In this document: positions 1 to 8,627 of the stretch, in pieces
Numbering within the stretch: position 1 is the stretch's first letter
Layout: every line of letters begins with the position of its first letter
Source of the DNA: GCA-2730975 sp937893275
GTDB lineage: Bacteria > Verrucomicrobiota > Verrucomicrobiia > Opitutales > Seribacteraceae
Direction of reading: 5' to 3'
Length of the DNA: 64,000 nucleotides
NCBI GenBank assembly: GCA_963968595.1
Contig: CAXAHJ010000009.1
Coordinates: forward strand, 5,927 to 69,926
The notes under the pieces: model-generated
What the model saw: only the letters and a program-made list of their open reading frames with translations
What the model was told of the DNA's origin: nothing
The model's database searches: none
Program-made: the position numbers and the translations under genes

Positions 1-417
1 AAGGTTGGCATCGCGCTTTTTGTGCCCCGTCATGCATTGGTAGGAACTGTGAGCGCCTTCCGAGTCGCAAATGGAGCGAATAATTGAAAACTTGTCGCCC
101 AATTTCGCTAATCTCGGAAACAGTTCGCAGATCTGCATTCCGGGTGCGTTCGTGGAAATCGGACTGAATTCGCCTCGCACTTCACTTGGTGAATCGGGTT
201 TGAGGTCAAACATATCCAAGTGCGACGGACCACCCGGAAGAAATACGTTGATTACTGCTTTTTGAGAACTTCCCAGACCCTGCTTGGCTTCTAGATTCAG
301 CAACTGCCCCAGCGACAGCCCACCTGCTGCCATTCCTCCCACTTTCAGGAAGTCGCGACGAGAAACTCCGTCGCAATGCGAGCGGCCATTGTTAAAAAGA
401 CCTAGTACATTTAGCAT
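1..417 (-). CDS. DUF1501 family secreted protein, N-terminal part only
   Basis: The minus strand is open from an ATG at 417 to the window edge (139 codons), so the C-terminal part is missing. The start reads MLNVLGLFNNGRSHCDGVSR, followed by RDFLKVGGMAAGG: a twin-arginine pair at residues 20-21 followed by a hydrophobic stretch, the usual beginning of DUF1501 proteins, which belong to the alkaline-phosphatase-like fold. The early motif PGGPSHLDMFDLKP and a later stretch ending IIRSI are also characteristic of that family. DUF1501 genes in PVC bacteria typically stand next to DUF1553/DUF1549 cytochrome genes, which would lie outside the window to the left. The catalytic role is not established for the family. 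It is divergent from the amidase gene starting at 551, and the 133 bp between them must hold both promoters. Confidence 0.88.
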   Translation of the reverse strand, partial: MLNVLGLFNNGRSHCDGVSRRDFLKVGGMAAGGLSLGQLLNLEAKQGLGSSQKAVINVFLPGGPSHLDMFDLKPDSPSEVRGEFSPISTNAPGMQICELFPRLAKLGDKFSIIRSICDSEGAHSSYQCMTGHKKRDANL

Positions 418-550
418 ACTTAATAAATATACATTTAAAAATAATCCGGAAAGCCTGTTTTTCCTAGTCTAAAATTGACTTTACCCGCAGATTTTAATTT
501 GAAGTTTATTTAGTATTGCTGGAATTCCTCATCATGCTTCAGCTAGCCAT

Positions 551-1519
551 ATGAACAATTTACGAGCTGCATCCGTTCAGTTTCAGCATGTGCCTGGAGA
601 CAAGGAGGCGAATCTTGCGACCATCCGGTCCTTCGCGGCAAAGGCCTCCGCGGAAAAGGTCGATCTATTGGTTTTTCCCGAGATGTGCCTCACTGGTTAT
701 TGGCATGTCAGGAACTTGCCCCGTGAGGAGATCGATGCCCTCGCAGAACCAGTTCCCTCCGGTCCATCCACTGAAGCCTTGCTTTCCCTTGCCTCCGAAT
801 GCGGTATGACGATCGGGGCCGGTTTGATTGAGAGAGGGAAGGATGGGGATCTCTACAATACTTACGTCGTGGCCATGCCCGACGGCCGAACTGTTAGTCA
901 TCGCAAGCTGCATACCTTTATCAGCGAGCACATGAACTCAGGATCCGAGTACACGGTGTTCGATCTGCCCGACGGGACCAAGGCAGGCATTCTTATCTGC
1001 TATGATTGCAACCTAGGTGAAAACGTAAGGGCTACTGCCTTACAGGGAGCGGAAGTGTTGCTGGCTCCGCATCAGACCGGAGGTTGCGATACTCCTAGCC
1101 CGCGTTGCATGGGTGCTATAGATCTAGACCTTTGGGAACGTAGATCCGAGGATACGGCCGCTATCGAGACCGAGTTCAAGGGCCCCAAGGGTCGCGAATG
1201 GTTGATGAAGTGGCTACCCGCCCGGGCCCACGACAATGGGATTTTCCTTATTTTCAGCAACGGCGTCGGGCGAGACGACGACGAGGTGCGTACGGGCAAT
1301 GCAATGATCCTAGATCCTTACGGAGACGTTCTTGCCGAAACTTGGAAGGCAGGGGACGATATGGTCGTGGCCGACCTAGACCCGGAGGTTCGCAAGATGT
1401 GTACGGGCGTTCGTTGGATTCGGAGTCGACGTCCGGAGTTGTATGATCTTCTAGCCGAACGCACAGGTCGTGAGCGCGACATTCGTCATGTTCGTTTCAC
1501 CCGCGAGGATGAGGATTAG
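551..1519 (+). CDS. Carbon-nitrogen hydrolase (nitrilase superfamily)
   Basis: This 322-residue protein has the complete nitrilase-superfamily triad: Glu44 in VFPEMCLTGY, Lys119 in SHRKLH and Cys150 in ILICYDCNLGENVR. Glu126 sits where the second conserved glutamate is expected. There is no signal peptide, so it is predicted to be cytosolic. The family hydrolyses non-peptide C-N bonds of amides, N-carbamoyl compounds or nitriles. The overall pattern resembles the N-carbamoylputrescine amidase/aliphatic amidase branches, but the substrate cannot be read from the sequence. The length is normal for a single-domain member. It appears monocistronic: the next gene is convergent and ends at 1543. 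Compare the secreted nitrilase-domain protein at 6610-7941, which carries the same triad on a different scaffold. Confidence 0.9.
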   Translation: MNNLRAASVQFQHVPGDKEANLATIRSFAAKASAEKVDLLVFPEMCLTGYWHVRNLPREEIDALAEPVPSGPSTEALLSLASECGMTIGAGLIERGKDGDLYNTYVVAMPDGRTVSHRKLHTFISEHMNSGSEYTVFDLPDGTKAGILICYDCNLGENVRATALQGAEVLLAPHQTGGCDTPSPRCMGAIDLDLWERRSEDTAAIETEFKGPKGREWLMKWLPARAHDNGIFLIFSNGVGRDDDEVRTGNAMILDPYGDVLAETWKAGDDMVVADLDPEVRKMCTGVRWIRSRRPELYDLLAERTGRERDIRHVRFTREDED

Positions 1520-1542
1520 ATAGCTTCGTTGATCCGTTTAGC

Positions 1543-2334
1543 CTAGTCTGCGTAACCCGTGGTGGTGTTTGCGATCACTCCCGCCTTGTAGGTTCTGCGA
1601 ACCGAAGGTAGCCCGTTTTCGTCCCATTCTATCCATTCTCCATTACGTAAGCCATTTGCATAAATGCCTTCGTGCTTCCGAAGTTTCATCGGATTGGTGG
1701 GGATGATTTCGCCGCTACCTGTGATAATAGATGGATTGGTCGAGGAAACCCACTCCTTCGCCTGGCCGTTGGCCTTGCCACGCTTGAAGTTTCGTTGCCA
1801 ATACTTAGCCCCATTTGCATACCAAAAGCTAACGATGCCTTCGAGGTCACCATTTACCCTACGGCCTTCGAACCGCTTGCGACCGTTGACGTGATAGCCA
1901 ACGCAAAGACCATTGCCGTTAACGATTTTGGTTGGACTGGGTTCTCCCGTTGGTTTCCAACCGGTGCCAGTAATCATTTTGCCATCCTTCATAATGAAGT
2001 CGTATTGCTTTTGACCGTTCTCGTACCACCGGTTCCACGGACCGTTTTGTTTGCCATCCTTATAGTGGATCAAATCATCGATCTTCCCGTTGGCGTGCAT
2101 CTTCTTTGACCATCCTTCATAAAGAGTCTGTCGATCGGGTGAGTACAGCAATCGTTCTCCGTCTTTTGTCGATACGTGGATTCTTTCCGCCGGCATTGCC
2201 AATATCAATACTTCTGCCACCTTTTTGGCATCGGAAAGGTCGGGCCATGGTTCGTTGTTTTCCTTTTGTTGCTGAGACCAAACGGTGGTAAAGCCCAAGA
2301 GGGCAATCAAGGAAACGAGTGATAACTTGCCCAC
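1543..2334 (-). CDS. MORN_2-type repeat protein (YwqK-like), exported
   Basis: The protein is built from short repeats of the kind W-x-x-NG-x-x-x-x-x-x-x-Y-x-x-G-x-x-NG, for example NGPWNRWYENGQKQYDF, EGIVSFWYANGAKYW and NGEWIEWDENGLPSV. These are MORN_2/YwqK-type repeats, which fold as beta hairpins. The open frame extends upstream to 2505, but that part overlaps the gene at 2351-2656 in another frame. I therefore prefer the GTG at 2334-2332, giving 263 residues starting with a hydrophobic export signal (about residues 3-20, then VWSQQ). Database names for this repeat often say toxin-antitoxin antitoxin, but nothing here supports a toxin partner; a surface or periplasmic scaffold is more likely. 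It lies 16 bp downstream of the CMD-family gene, probably in one transcript. The start codon is the least certain part. Confidence 0.72.
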   Translation of the reverse strand: MGKLSLVSLIALLGFTTVWSQQQKENNEPWPDLSDAKKVAEVLILAMPAERIHVSTKDGERLLYSPDRQTLYEGWSKKMHANGKIDDLIHYKDGKQNGPWNRWYENGQKQYDFIMKDGKMITGTGWKPTGEPSPTKIVNGNGLCVGYHVNGRKRFEGRRVNGDLEGIVSFWYANGAKYWQRNFKRGKANGQAKEWVSSTNPSIITGSGEIIPTNPMKLRKHEGIYANGLRNGEWIEWDENGLPSVRRTYKAGVIANTTTGYAD

Positions 2335-2350
2335 GCCTTTAAAGATATAT

Positions 2351-2656
2351 TTAATCCCCCGCCGAGCAGGTGACGTCTTCGCAGGTTCCTTCGAGATCTT
2401 TACCTTCGATGCCGAGTAGGGCGGTGCGTACGGCAACTCCTGCGTTGACGGAAGCCGTGAGATCGATGGTCGCCTCGACGGTTGCCTCGGGAATGCCTGC
2501 CGCAAGCGCCTTTTCGATCCGCCCGCCCGAGCAGTAACCGCAACCTCGCGTGATTGTTACCGCCAATCCTATGAGGTGTTTTTCTCGCGAGCTCAAATGC
2601 TCACTGGCGTTTGTCTTTTCCAAGGCGTCAATGGAATGGAGCGTGTCTAGTTTCAT
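2351..2656 (-). CDS. Carboxymuconolactone decarboxylase/AhpD-like protein
   Basis: This 101-residue protein matches the small all-helical CMD/AhpD fold. A first helix carries SSREKHLIGLAVTITRGC, followed by the redox-type motif CGYC (Cys39, Cys42) and then RIEKALAAGIPEATVEATI. AhpD-type proteins use the CxxC pair as a thiol-disulfide peroxidase or reductant; the preceding Arg-Gly-Cys-Gly-Tyr arrangement fits that group better than true decarboxylases. The AhpD glutamate/histidine relay cannot be judged without alignment. An extra Cys pair occurs in the tail (CEDVTC). It is likely co-transcribed with the MORN-repeat gene just downstream. No signal peptide is visible, so it should be cytosolic. 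Confidence 0.82.
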   Translation of the reverse strand: MKLDTLHSIDALEKTNASEHLSSREKHLIGLAVTITRGCGYCSGGRIEKALAAGIPEATVEATIDLTASVNAGVAVRTALLGIEGKDLEGTCEDVTCSAGD

Positions 2657-2829
2657 ATTGTTCTTGTTCTTACTTTTCTTAACAACCTAGTCAACGATTG
2701 ACCCACTAGTTTTCAAATCATGGCTTTTGAACTTAAATAGAGAATCCCATTAAACAAGTGGTCAGGGGATTCTTTCCCGGCTTCACGATAGGCTTGCATG
2801 TACTGAAGATAGAAATCATCATAGTTTTC

Positions 2830-3276
2830 ATGAGAATTTTCATCGCATTGACCGCCTTAATGGTGATTTCACACAACCTTTTGGGTAAGGAACCGACCAA
2901 GGAAGAACTTTTCAAGAGTTTCGAAGCGTCTATGAAGAACGTTCGGTTTTCCGGTCACTTTACGGTTACGGGAAAGGACTTGGTCCCGGCGAAAGAAACT
3001 TACGAAATTCAAAATGTCCAAAAATTGGGAGATGGTGATCTCTGGGTCTTCACTGCCCGAGTGAAATACGGAGGTAAAGACGTTACCTTGCCAATGCCTC
3101 TACCCGTAAAGTGGGTTGGTAGAATCCCGGTAATCACGATGGACAAATTGAACCTACCCGGTCTCGGAACTTTCAGTGCCCACGTTGTGATCGATGGCGG
3201 CAAGTATGCGGGAACTTGGGCTCATGGTAAGGTTGGTGGTCACCTCTACGGCACCATTTCGAAGATGGAAAAGTGA
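2830..3276 (+). CDS. Small exported protein of unknown function
   Basis: I do not recognise this 148-residue protein. The ATG at 2830 is chosen because it directly gives a signal peptide (MRIFIALTALMVISHNLLGK); a longer frame from 2758 would put an unlikely extension before it. The mature part begins EPTKEELFKSFEASM and then runs as alternating hydrophobic/polar segments rich in Gly, Val and Lys, including PGLGTFSAHVVIDGGKYAGTW and ending GHLYGTISKMEK. This looks like a small beta-barrel or beta-sandwich. The pattern of a weak export signal, a short helix and a beta domain is common in small periplasmic proteins of PVC bacteria. It is divergent from the CMD/MORN pair and lies 125 bp upstream of the tryptophan-repeat gene. 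Confidence 0.7.
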   Translation: MRIFIALTALMVISHNLLGKEPTKEELFKSFEASMKNVRFSGHFTVTGKDLVPAKETYEIQNVQKLGDGDLWVFTARVKYGGKDVTLPMPLPVKWVGRIPVITMDKLNLPGLGTFSAHVVIDGGKYAGTWAHGKVGGHLYGTISKMEK

Positions 3277-3401
3277 CGGAAAGACAGCGAATGACGTAAC
3301 CTTTATTCGGTTTGGGCTGTATTAACAATTGGTTTATCACTCTAGAAAATCGATCTAATTTCACAACTGTTCCGCAAGAATCCCAAAATAAGAAGATAAT
3401 C

Positions 3402-4730
3402 ATGGGAAACAAAGTCTATGTTCTTATCGCTGCCTCCATCGGCTTGTTCCTAGGGTTCATTCTTGGCGGTGGTAATGCCCCGCAAGAAACCGCCGACAGT
3501 TCGGATGGCGTGAAAAGCGCATCGGATAAGACGCCTTCGAAGCCCAATGGAATTCTTCCGCCAACGGAACGCTCTTTTAATGGCGATGTTGTTGACCCGG
3601 CTCCTTTACTGACCGAGGAGGATGTTTCCGCGAAGAAACGACTCAGTCCGAGTGACCTTCGCGATCGACTCTTTGCCGCTCAGGTTGATTCGAACCCGAT
3701 CACCCGAACGGCTGCTTTTGCGGAAGTTCTTTCTGAACTGGATGAGAATAACGTCGATGCCGTATTGGAGGCTTTTGAGGATTTGTCTTTCGGGTTCGAG
3801 CACATGCAGGAATACCGAATGCTGCTCTATGGTTGGGGCCGGTTCGATCCCTTGAAGGCCATCGAATACTGTAATGAAAGGGCAAAGGGTATTGGCGCCG
3901 GATTTGCCACTTCGGGCGTGCTGGAAGGTTGGGCTAGTCGTGAGCCTCAGGCTGCCGCCGATTGGGTGAAATCTCCTGATAACGCCGGCATGGCAAAGCT
4001 CTATAACTTTGGTCTCGTTCGAGGGTGGGCAAGTACGGATCTTTCCGGTGCGTCTCAGTACGTCGCCGGATTGGACTCCGGCGATGAAACGGGAAAACTG
4101 GTGGGCATTCTGGCCGAGCAACACATGAAAGAAGGATTTACCAGTGCCCGTCAGTGGGCAGAGACACTGCCGGAGGATTCCCTTAAAAAAGGGGCATTCA
4201 CCAACCTGACTCGTCAAGTTTCACGAGAGCGACCCGAGGAGGTTGCAGGTTGGCTTAAGGAGCATGCGTCGAAAGAGTATGCGACTGATTCCCTCCGTCA
4301 ACTGGGAGACAACTGGGGCGAACGAGATCCCGTTTCCGCGATTGAATACTTTGACGAATTACCTTCGGGGAAGGGAAAGCAGCAAGGCATCAGAGAGGTC
4401 ATGCAGAGCTGGTCTCGGGACGATCCTGAAGCCTCCGGGAAATGGCTTAACGAGCAGAAACCCACAGCCGAGTTGGATCCCGCTGTAGCCGCCTATGCCC
4501 GGCAAGTCTCAAAGGATGATGGTGCGAGCGCCATGGAGTGGGCGGTATCTATAACTGAACCGGATTTACAAAAGAAGACCATCACTCAAGTCGGGCACAA
4601 TTGGTATCGACAGGACAAGGAATCGGTCGAGGCGTGGTTGCCCGAGAGTGGTTTGCCCGAAGCAACTCAGAATGCCATCAAGGCACCGCCCAAGCAAAGT
4701 TGGTGGGAGTCCCTGCGACCGGGGAAGTGA
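3402..4730 (+). CDS. Membrane-anchored tryptophan-rich helical repeat protein
   Basis: From the ATG at 3402 the protein has 442 residues. One N-terminal membrane segment (VLIAASIGLFLGFILGG) is followed by a polar linker, and then from about residue 75 to the end by about ten degenerate helical repeats of 30-40 residues. The recurring core is G-W-x-x-x-DP-x-x-A-x-x-W/Y, for example YGWGRFDPLKAIEYC, EGWASREPQAAADW, NWGERDPVSAIEYF and SWSRDDPEASGKWL. I associate this architecture with hypothetical proteins of Verrucomicrobiota; it resembles TPR/SEL1-type solenoids but with tryptophans at the helix contacts. A role as a membrane-tethered protein-protein scaffold is inferred. The frame from 3312 has no signal and is not preferred. 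No catalytic motif is visible. Confidence 0.8.
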   Translation: MGNKVYVLIAASIGLFLGFILGGGNAPQETADSSDGVKSASDKTPSKPNGILPPTERSFNGDVVDPAPLLTEEDVSAKKRLSPSDLRDRLFAAQVDSNPITRTAAFAEVLSELDENNVDAVLEAFEDLSFGFEHMQEYRMLLYGWGRFDPLKAIEYCNERAKGIGAGFATSGVLEGWASREPQAAADWVKSPDNAGMAKLYNFGLVRGWASTDLSGASQYVAGLDSGDETGKLVGILAEQHMKEGFTSARQWAETLPEDSLKKGAFTNLTRQVSRERPEEVAGWLKEHASKEYATDSLRQLGDNWGERDPVSAIEYFDELPSGKGKQQGIREVMQSWSRDDPEASGKWLNEQKPTAELDPAVAAYARQVSKDDGASAMEWAVSITEPDLQKKTITQVGHNWYRQDKESVEAWLPESGLPEATQNAIKAPPKQSWWESLRPGK

Positions 4731-4742
4731 TGAGCCGGGCTC

Positions 4743-5036
4743 TTAGCGTTCGAGCTTCGCTAAGTAAACTTCCGGTTCCTTGTTGAATTTCTTCAGGCAG
4801 GGTTTGCAGCAGAACTTTACCGTAACTCCCTCGTGATTGTGGACATAGGGTTCTCCCATGCCGCCCAATTCCTCTCCGGAAACGACACAGACTTTCAGCG
4901 GATAGCCATCGGCTTTCGCGGAGGCGTTGCTTTCGGTGTTGTTTGAATCGTCAGCAGGTGCGGGAACCTGTGTCGAACAACTGGCGAAAATCCCAAGTGA
5001 AATGCTGATTATAGATAGATACGGAATGCTTTTCAT
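4743..5036 (-). CDS. Lipoprotein with YHS/TRASH-like metal-binding domain
   Basis: This 97-residue protein starts with a lipoprotein signal ending IFASC (lipid-modified Cys20). A short acidic linker follows, then a compact domain with Cys50 in YPLKVCVVSGEELG and the cluster FCCKPC (Cys76, Cys77, Cys80). The layout CxxSG...YVHNHEG...FCC-x-x-C-x-x-x-F is that of YHS/TRASH-type treble-clef domains, which bind copper or other soft metals. Such lipoproteins often sit near cytochrome or copper-handling genes; here the neighbours do not specify the metal. It is convergent with the tryptophan-repeat gene and divergent from the sulfatase at 5155. A periplasmic metal-binding role is probable; transport or sensing cannot be separated. 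Confidence 0.82.
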   Translation of the reverse strand: MKSIPYLSIISISLGIFASCSTQVPAPADDSNNTESNASAKADGYPLKVCVVSGEELGGMGEPYVHNHEGVTVKFCCKPCLKKFNKEPEVYLAKLER

Positions 5037-5154
5037 ATCGGTTGAAACTGATTCTTTGGAAGGTTTGCGTCAAGCAAGAGCATTTGATCTTACTTTTGTC
5101 TTTTGCTTCTTGAGGCTTGGCTTTTGAGATTCGAGATAGTTACTCTTATGAGTT

Positions 5155-6606
5155 ATGGATGCCTTTTCTAAATTCTTTCTGACGGCATTTGGAATTTTGT
5201 CCTCGTCGCTTGTGGCTTTCGGGAAGCCCCCCCATGTCGTGCTCATCGTTTCCGATGACCAAGGCTATGCAGACTTGGGTTGCTTCGGTTCGAACGAGAT
5301 CAAGACGCCCCATCTCGATCGTCTGGCAGAGGGCGGTGTCAAACTGACCAGCTTTTACGTAGCATGGCCTGCTTGCACGCCGTCACGCGGAGCATTGCTC
5401 ACCGGGCGTTATCCCCAGCGCAACGGCATCTACGACATGATACGCAACGAAGCACCCGATTATGGATACAAGTACAAGCCCGGCGAATACGAGGGGACTT
5501 TCGAGCGAATAGGAGGCATGGATCGGCGTGAGATCCTTTTGCCATCTGTACTTGGTCAGGCGGGTTACGTCAGCGGCATTTATGGCAAATGGGACTTGGG
5601 AGTGCACAAGCGATTCCTGCCGCTTGCTCGAGGGTTCGACGATTTCTATGGTTTCGTCAACACTGGCATAGATTACTTTACCCACGAGCGCTACGGCGTG
5701 GCTTCGATGTACCGCAACAACGCCCGCACGACTGAGGACAAGGGGACTTACTGCACTTACTTGTTTCAGCGGGAATCGATGCGTTTCCTCAAACAGAATA
5801 AGGACAAGCCGTTCTTCCTATATTTGCCTTTCAATGCTCCTCACGGTGCTTCAAATCTCGACCCCGCCATCCGTACTGGTGCTCAAGCCCCCGAGAAATT
5901 CAAGTCCCTTTATCCCGAATTGCAGGCTCAGGTCGCTACCGAGAAAAAACCTCGCAAACGTTATGGCGACAAGCTCTACACCGTTCCCAACAAGCCGGCT
6001 CGCCGCCTCGAGTTCGTGGGTTCCGTGACTGCCATGGACGCGGCTATCGGCGAGGTACTTGATTTCCTCGATGACAACGATCTGGCGAAAAACACCATCG
6101 TAATATTTTTCAGCGACAATGGAGGTGGTGGGGCGGCTGATAATTCACCTTTGCGCGGAGCCAAGGGTCAAATGTTCGAGGGTGGCATCCGAGTGCCCTG
6201 CATAGTCCGTTGGCCGGGCAAGGTGCCTGCCGGAGCGACAAGTGACGAGTTTCTCACCTCGCTTGAAATTTTTCCCACGCTTTGCGCATCTACGGGAGCC
6301 AAGCCTCCGGGAGGGGTCCCCCTCGATGGTTTCGATATGCTGCCCGTTTTACAAGGTAAGACCAGGTCGCCCCGCAAGGAAATGTTTTGGCAGAGACGCC
6401 TCGACAAGGGTGCCCGCGTAGGGCACTGGAAATGGGTGGAGAGTGCCCGTGGAAATGGTCTCTTCGACTTGAGGAAGGACTTGTCCGAAAATGAGGACTT
6501 GTCCAAGGAGCGACCCGATATGCTTGCCAAATTGAAGAGTCGGTTCCAAAACTGGAAAAAGGAAATGGCCGCGGCCGAACCGCGAGGTCCGTTTAGGGAT
6601 TATTGA
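5155..6606 (+). CDS. Secreted sulfatase (formylglycine type)
   Basis: This 483-residue member of the S1 sulfatase family has a signal sequence ending near residue 23 (AFGKPP). It has the metal-binding Asp pair in LIVSDDQGYAD (Asp34/35) and the maturation signature ACTPSRGALLTGR with Cys74 as the formylglycine precursor. The C-terminal half has FFSDNGGGG and RGAKGQMFEGG, matching the metal- and sulfate-binding elements of arylsulfatase A-like enzymes. The natural ester is not predictable, but a carbohydrate sulfate is likely from context. Its stop is 3 bp before the next start (6610), so it is almost certainly co-transcribed with the secreted nitrilase-domain protein. The ATG at 5155 directly opens the signal peptide. 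Confidence 0.95.
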   Translation: MDAFSKFFLTAFGILSSSLVAFGKPPHVVLIVSDDQGYADLGCFGSNEIKTPHLDRLAEGGVKLTSFYVAWPACTPSRGALLTGRYPQRNGIYDMIRNEAPDYGYKYKPGEYEGTFERIGGMDRREILLPSVLGQAGYVSGIYGKWDLGVHKRFLPLARGFDDFYGFVNTGIDYFTHERYGVASMYRNNARTTEDKGTYCTYLFQRESMRFLKQNKDKPFFLYLPFNAPHGASNLDPAIRTGAQAPEKFKSLYPELQAQVATEKKPRKRYGDKLYTVPNKPARRLEFVGSVTAMDAAIGEVLDFLDDNDLAKNTIVIFFSDNGGGGAADNSPLRGAKGQMFEGGIRVPCIVRWPGKVPAGATSDEFLTSLEIFPTLCASTGAKPPGGVPLDGFDMLPVLQGKTRSPRKEMFWQRRLDKGARVGHWKWVESARGNGLFDLRKDLSENEDLSKERPDMLAKLKSRFQNWKKEMAAAEPRGPFRDY

Positions 6607-6609
6607 GAA

Positions 6610-7941
6610 ATGAAAGTGAAGACATTTGTTCCAATCAGCCTTTTTCTGCTTCTGGCTTCGTCGGCTTGGCCGCTCGCTAAGGATGTTGATCAAGAGTGGC
6701 AGGGCTGGCGGCCTTTTTCACCTCGCGAAGAAATTCGACCCGCCTTCGCTATTCGCGAAGAGGGCGGTCACGAGGGGAAGGGGAGCTTGGTCATTCGTCA
6801 CGATACTCGAGATGGGCTATACGGCGCATGGTCGAAGACCTTTGAGGTCGAGGGCGACCTCCACTATCTTGTTACGGCCTTTGCCAAGACTCGGAACGTC
6901 GTGACTCCTCGAGCCAACCGCTATGTTGAACTCTACTTTCATGATCTCGAAGGAAACTACGTTCACGATGCTCGCATCGGCGTTAGGACTCGCCCTTTTT
7001 ACCCTTTGGACGAGCCCGAGGACTCACGCGGTTGGACCAAGTTCTCCGACATCTTTCAAGCTCCCGCAACCGCCACCCACGCGACCGTTCGCCTTCACTT
7101 GCGCTGGGAACCAAAAGGTGAGGTGGAGTGGGGGGGCATGGCCTTTGTGAAATCTCCCCCAAGGAAACCACGAAAGGCGCGTTTGGCGGCTGTAAACTTC
7201 AGACCCAATGGAGGTAAGTCCACTCTTGATAATTGCCGACAGCTTGCCCCTTTTGTGGAGAAGGCGGCAGCCAAGAGGGCCGACCTCGTCGTCTTTGGGG
7301 AGTGCATCACTACAATGAACAATGGCTTGGATCATGTTTCCGGAGCTGAAGCGATTCCAGGTCCGGCCACAAAATACTTGGCTTCACTTTCGGACAAGCA
7401 CGACCTCTACCTCGTGACTTCTCTTTTCGAGAAGGATGGTCACAAGGTCTACAACACAGCAGTTATGTTGGGTCCCGACGGGGAACTTGTCGGGACTTAT
7501 CGAAAACTCTGCCTCGCTCGGGGTGAATACCGCAAAGGCATTGCTCCCGGCAGCGATTTTCCTGTCTTCGACACTAGGTTCGGAAAGGTTGGCATGATGA
7601 TTTGTTTCGACGTTCATATGCCGGAGGTTGCTCGTGGAATCGCCGCCAACGGGGCGGAGGTAATCGCAATGCCAATCATGGGGGGGCATCCCGCCTTGGC
7701 GAAGGCCCGATCGATTGAGAATCAAATCTTTCTGGTTACCTCGACCTACAGCCTCAACGACGACTGGATGCAGACCGGCGTTTGGGACCTTGATGGTGAA
7801 TTACGAGTGCGGGCCACTACGCAAGACGAAGTCGTGGTGCAGGAAGTCGACTTATCGAAGCAACACTTTTGGCGGGCCAACATGGGCGACTTCAAGGGGC
7901 GACTCCGACACGAGCGACCTCCCGTCGATTTACCGAATTAA
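6610..7941 (+). CDS. Secreted carbon-nitrogen hydrolase with N-terminal beta domain
   Basis: The 443 residues comprise a signal peptide (about 1-22), a region of about 160 residues that looks like a jelly-roll/carbohydrate-binding fold (GKGSLVIRHDTRDGLYGAWS, then RYVELYFHDLEGNYVHD), and a nitrilase domain from about 188 to the end. The catalytic triad is complete: Glu231 in VVFGECITT, Lys299 in GTYRKLCLA and Cys332 in GMMICFDVHMPEVA. Exported nitrilase-superfamily enzymes with an added lectin-like module are much rarer than the cytosolic type. Coupling to the sulfatase 3 bp upstream suggests that both act on the same sulfated substrate, perhaps one carrying amide groups, but this is inference. 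The domain boundary is estimated by eye. Confidence 0.9.
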   Translation: MKVKTFVPISLFLLLASSAWPLAKDVDQEWQGWRPFSPREEIRPAFAIREEGGHEGKGSLVIRHDTRDGLYGAWSKTFEVEGDLHYLVTAFAKTRNVVTPRANRYVELYFHDLEGNYVHDARIGVRTRPFYPLDEPEDSRGWTKFSDIFQAPATATHATVRLHLRWEPKGEVEWGGMAFVKSPPRKPRKARLAAVNFRPNGGKSTLDNCRQLAPFVEKAAAKRADLVVFGECITTMNNGLDHVSGAEAIPGPATKYLASLSDKHDLYLVTSLFEKDGHKVYNTAVMLGPDGELVGTYRKLCLARGEYRKGIAPGSDFPVFDTRFGKVGMMICFDVHMPEVARGIAANGAEVIAMPIMGGHPALAKARSIENQIFLVTSTYSLNDDWMQTGVWDLDGELRVRATTQDEVVVQEVDLSKQHFWRANMGDFKGRLRHERPPVDLPN

Positions 7942-7947
7942 GATACT

Positions 7948-8577
7948 CTAAAGCTTCTTTGCCCTCAGGTTGCGAAAGGCAACGGTGCCACCCTTTCCGT
8001 GGTGCTGGATACCAAAATGGCCTTCCAGTGATTGCTTGTGTTCTACTTCGCCGACCAACTTCCCGTTTACGTAAGTCTTTATGCTTGGGCCCTTGCAGAC
8101 CACTCGTACCTTGTTCCACTCCTCCGGCTTGAAGAGGCCTTTCGAACGCGCCTTGTACTCGGCGTCCGTTTTCTTGTTGGGGTATAGCCAACCCCCCATG
8201 CCGATTCCGTAGATGCCACCCGGTTTGCCGCGATCGATTTCACATTGGTAGCCTTTGGGCTTACCCTTCTCTCCGACCAAACGGAAGCCCAAACCCGAGT
8301 TAAAACCTGCGTAGTCAGTTGGAATATTTACTTCAGCCTCCACTTCGAAGTCGGCCATCTTTAGATCGGACACAACCCAAACGTTGACTTTCGAGGAGAG
8401 GTGCAATTGCCCGTCCTTCGCATGGAAGGATTCGACCTTGGCCCGTGGAGTCCAACCCTTGGTCGATTTGCCGTCGAAAAGGGGTGTCCACTCACTGCCT
8501 TTGGTTTCTGCGTAAAGGTGTGTAGAAGCTAGAGCAAAGCTCGCGAGAAATACGAAGGGGTTCAATTGAGTTTTCAT
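7948..8577 (-). CDS. Secreted DUF1080 (3-keto-disaccharide hydrolase-type) protein
   Basis: From the ATG at 8577 this gives 209 residues: a signal peptide (MKTQLNPFVFLASFALASTH) and a single DUF1080 domain. Typical family elements are WTPLFDGKSTKGW, then GFNSGLGFRLVGEKG, YQCEIDRGKPGGIYG, EEWNKVRVVCKGPSIKTYVNG and the closing GHFGIQHHGKGGTVAFRN. The fold is concanavalin-like; some members have been described as hydrolases of 3-keto-glycosides, others may only bind. An in-frame extension to 8646 is possible but would put residues before the signal peptide. It is the first of three DUF1080 domains in the window. It is convergent with the gene ending at 7941 and lies 50 bp downstream of the methyltransferase gene. 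Confidence 0.9.
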   Translation of the reverse strand: MKTQLNPFVFLASFALASTHLYAETKGSEWTPLFDGKSTKGWTPRAKVESFHAKDGQLHLSSKVNVWVVSDLKMADFEVEAEVNIPTDYAGFNSGLGFRLVGEKGKPKGYQCEIDRGKPGGIYGIGMGGWLYPNKKTDAEYKARSKGLFKPEEWNKVRVVCKGPSIKTYVNGKLVGEVEHKQSLEGHFGIQHHGKGGTVAFRNLRAKKL

Positions 8578-8627
8578 AGCATCAACGCTAGGATTGCTTA
8601 TATGCGAAGGCAATCCAAGTTTGTCAT

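Noticed and set aside
1543..2334. Toxin-antitoxin system suggested by YwqK-type repeats
   Set aside because: The neighbour is an AhpD-like protein, not a toxin, and the repeat protein is exported; the family name alone is not evidence.
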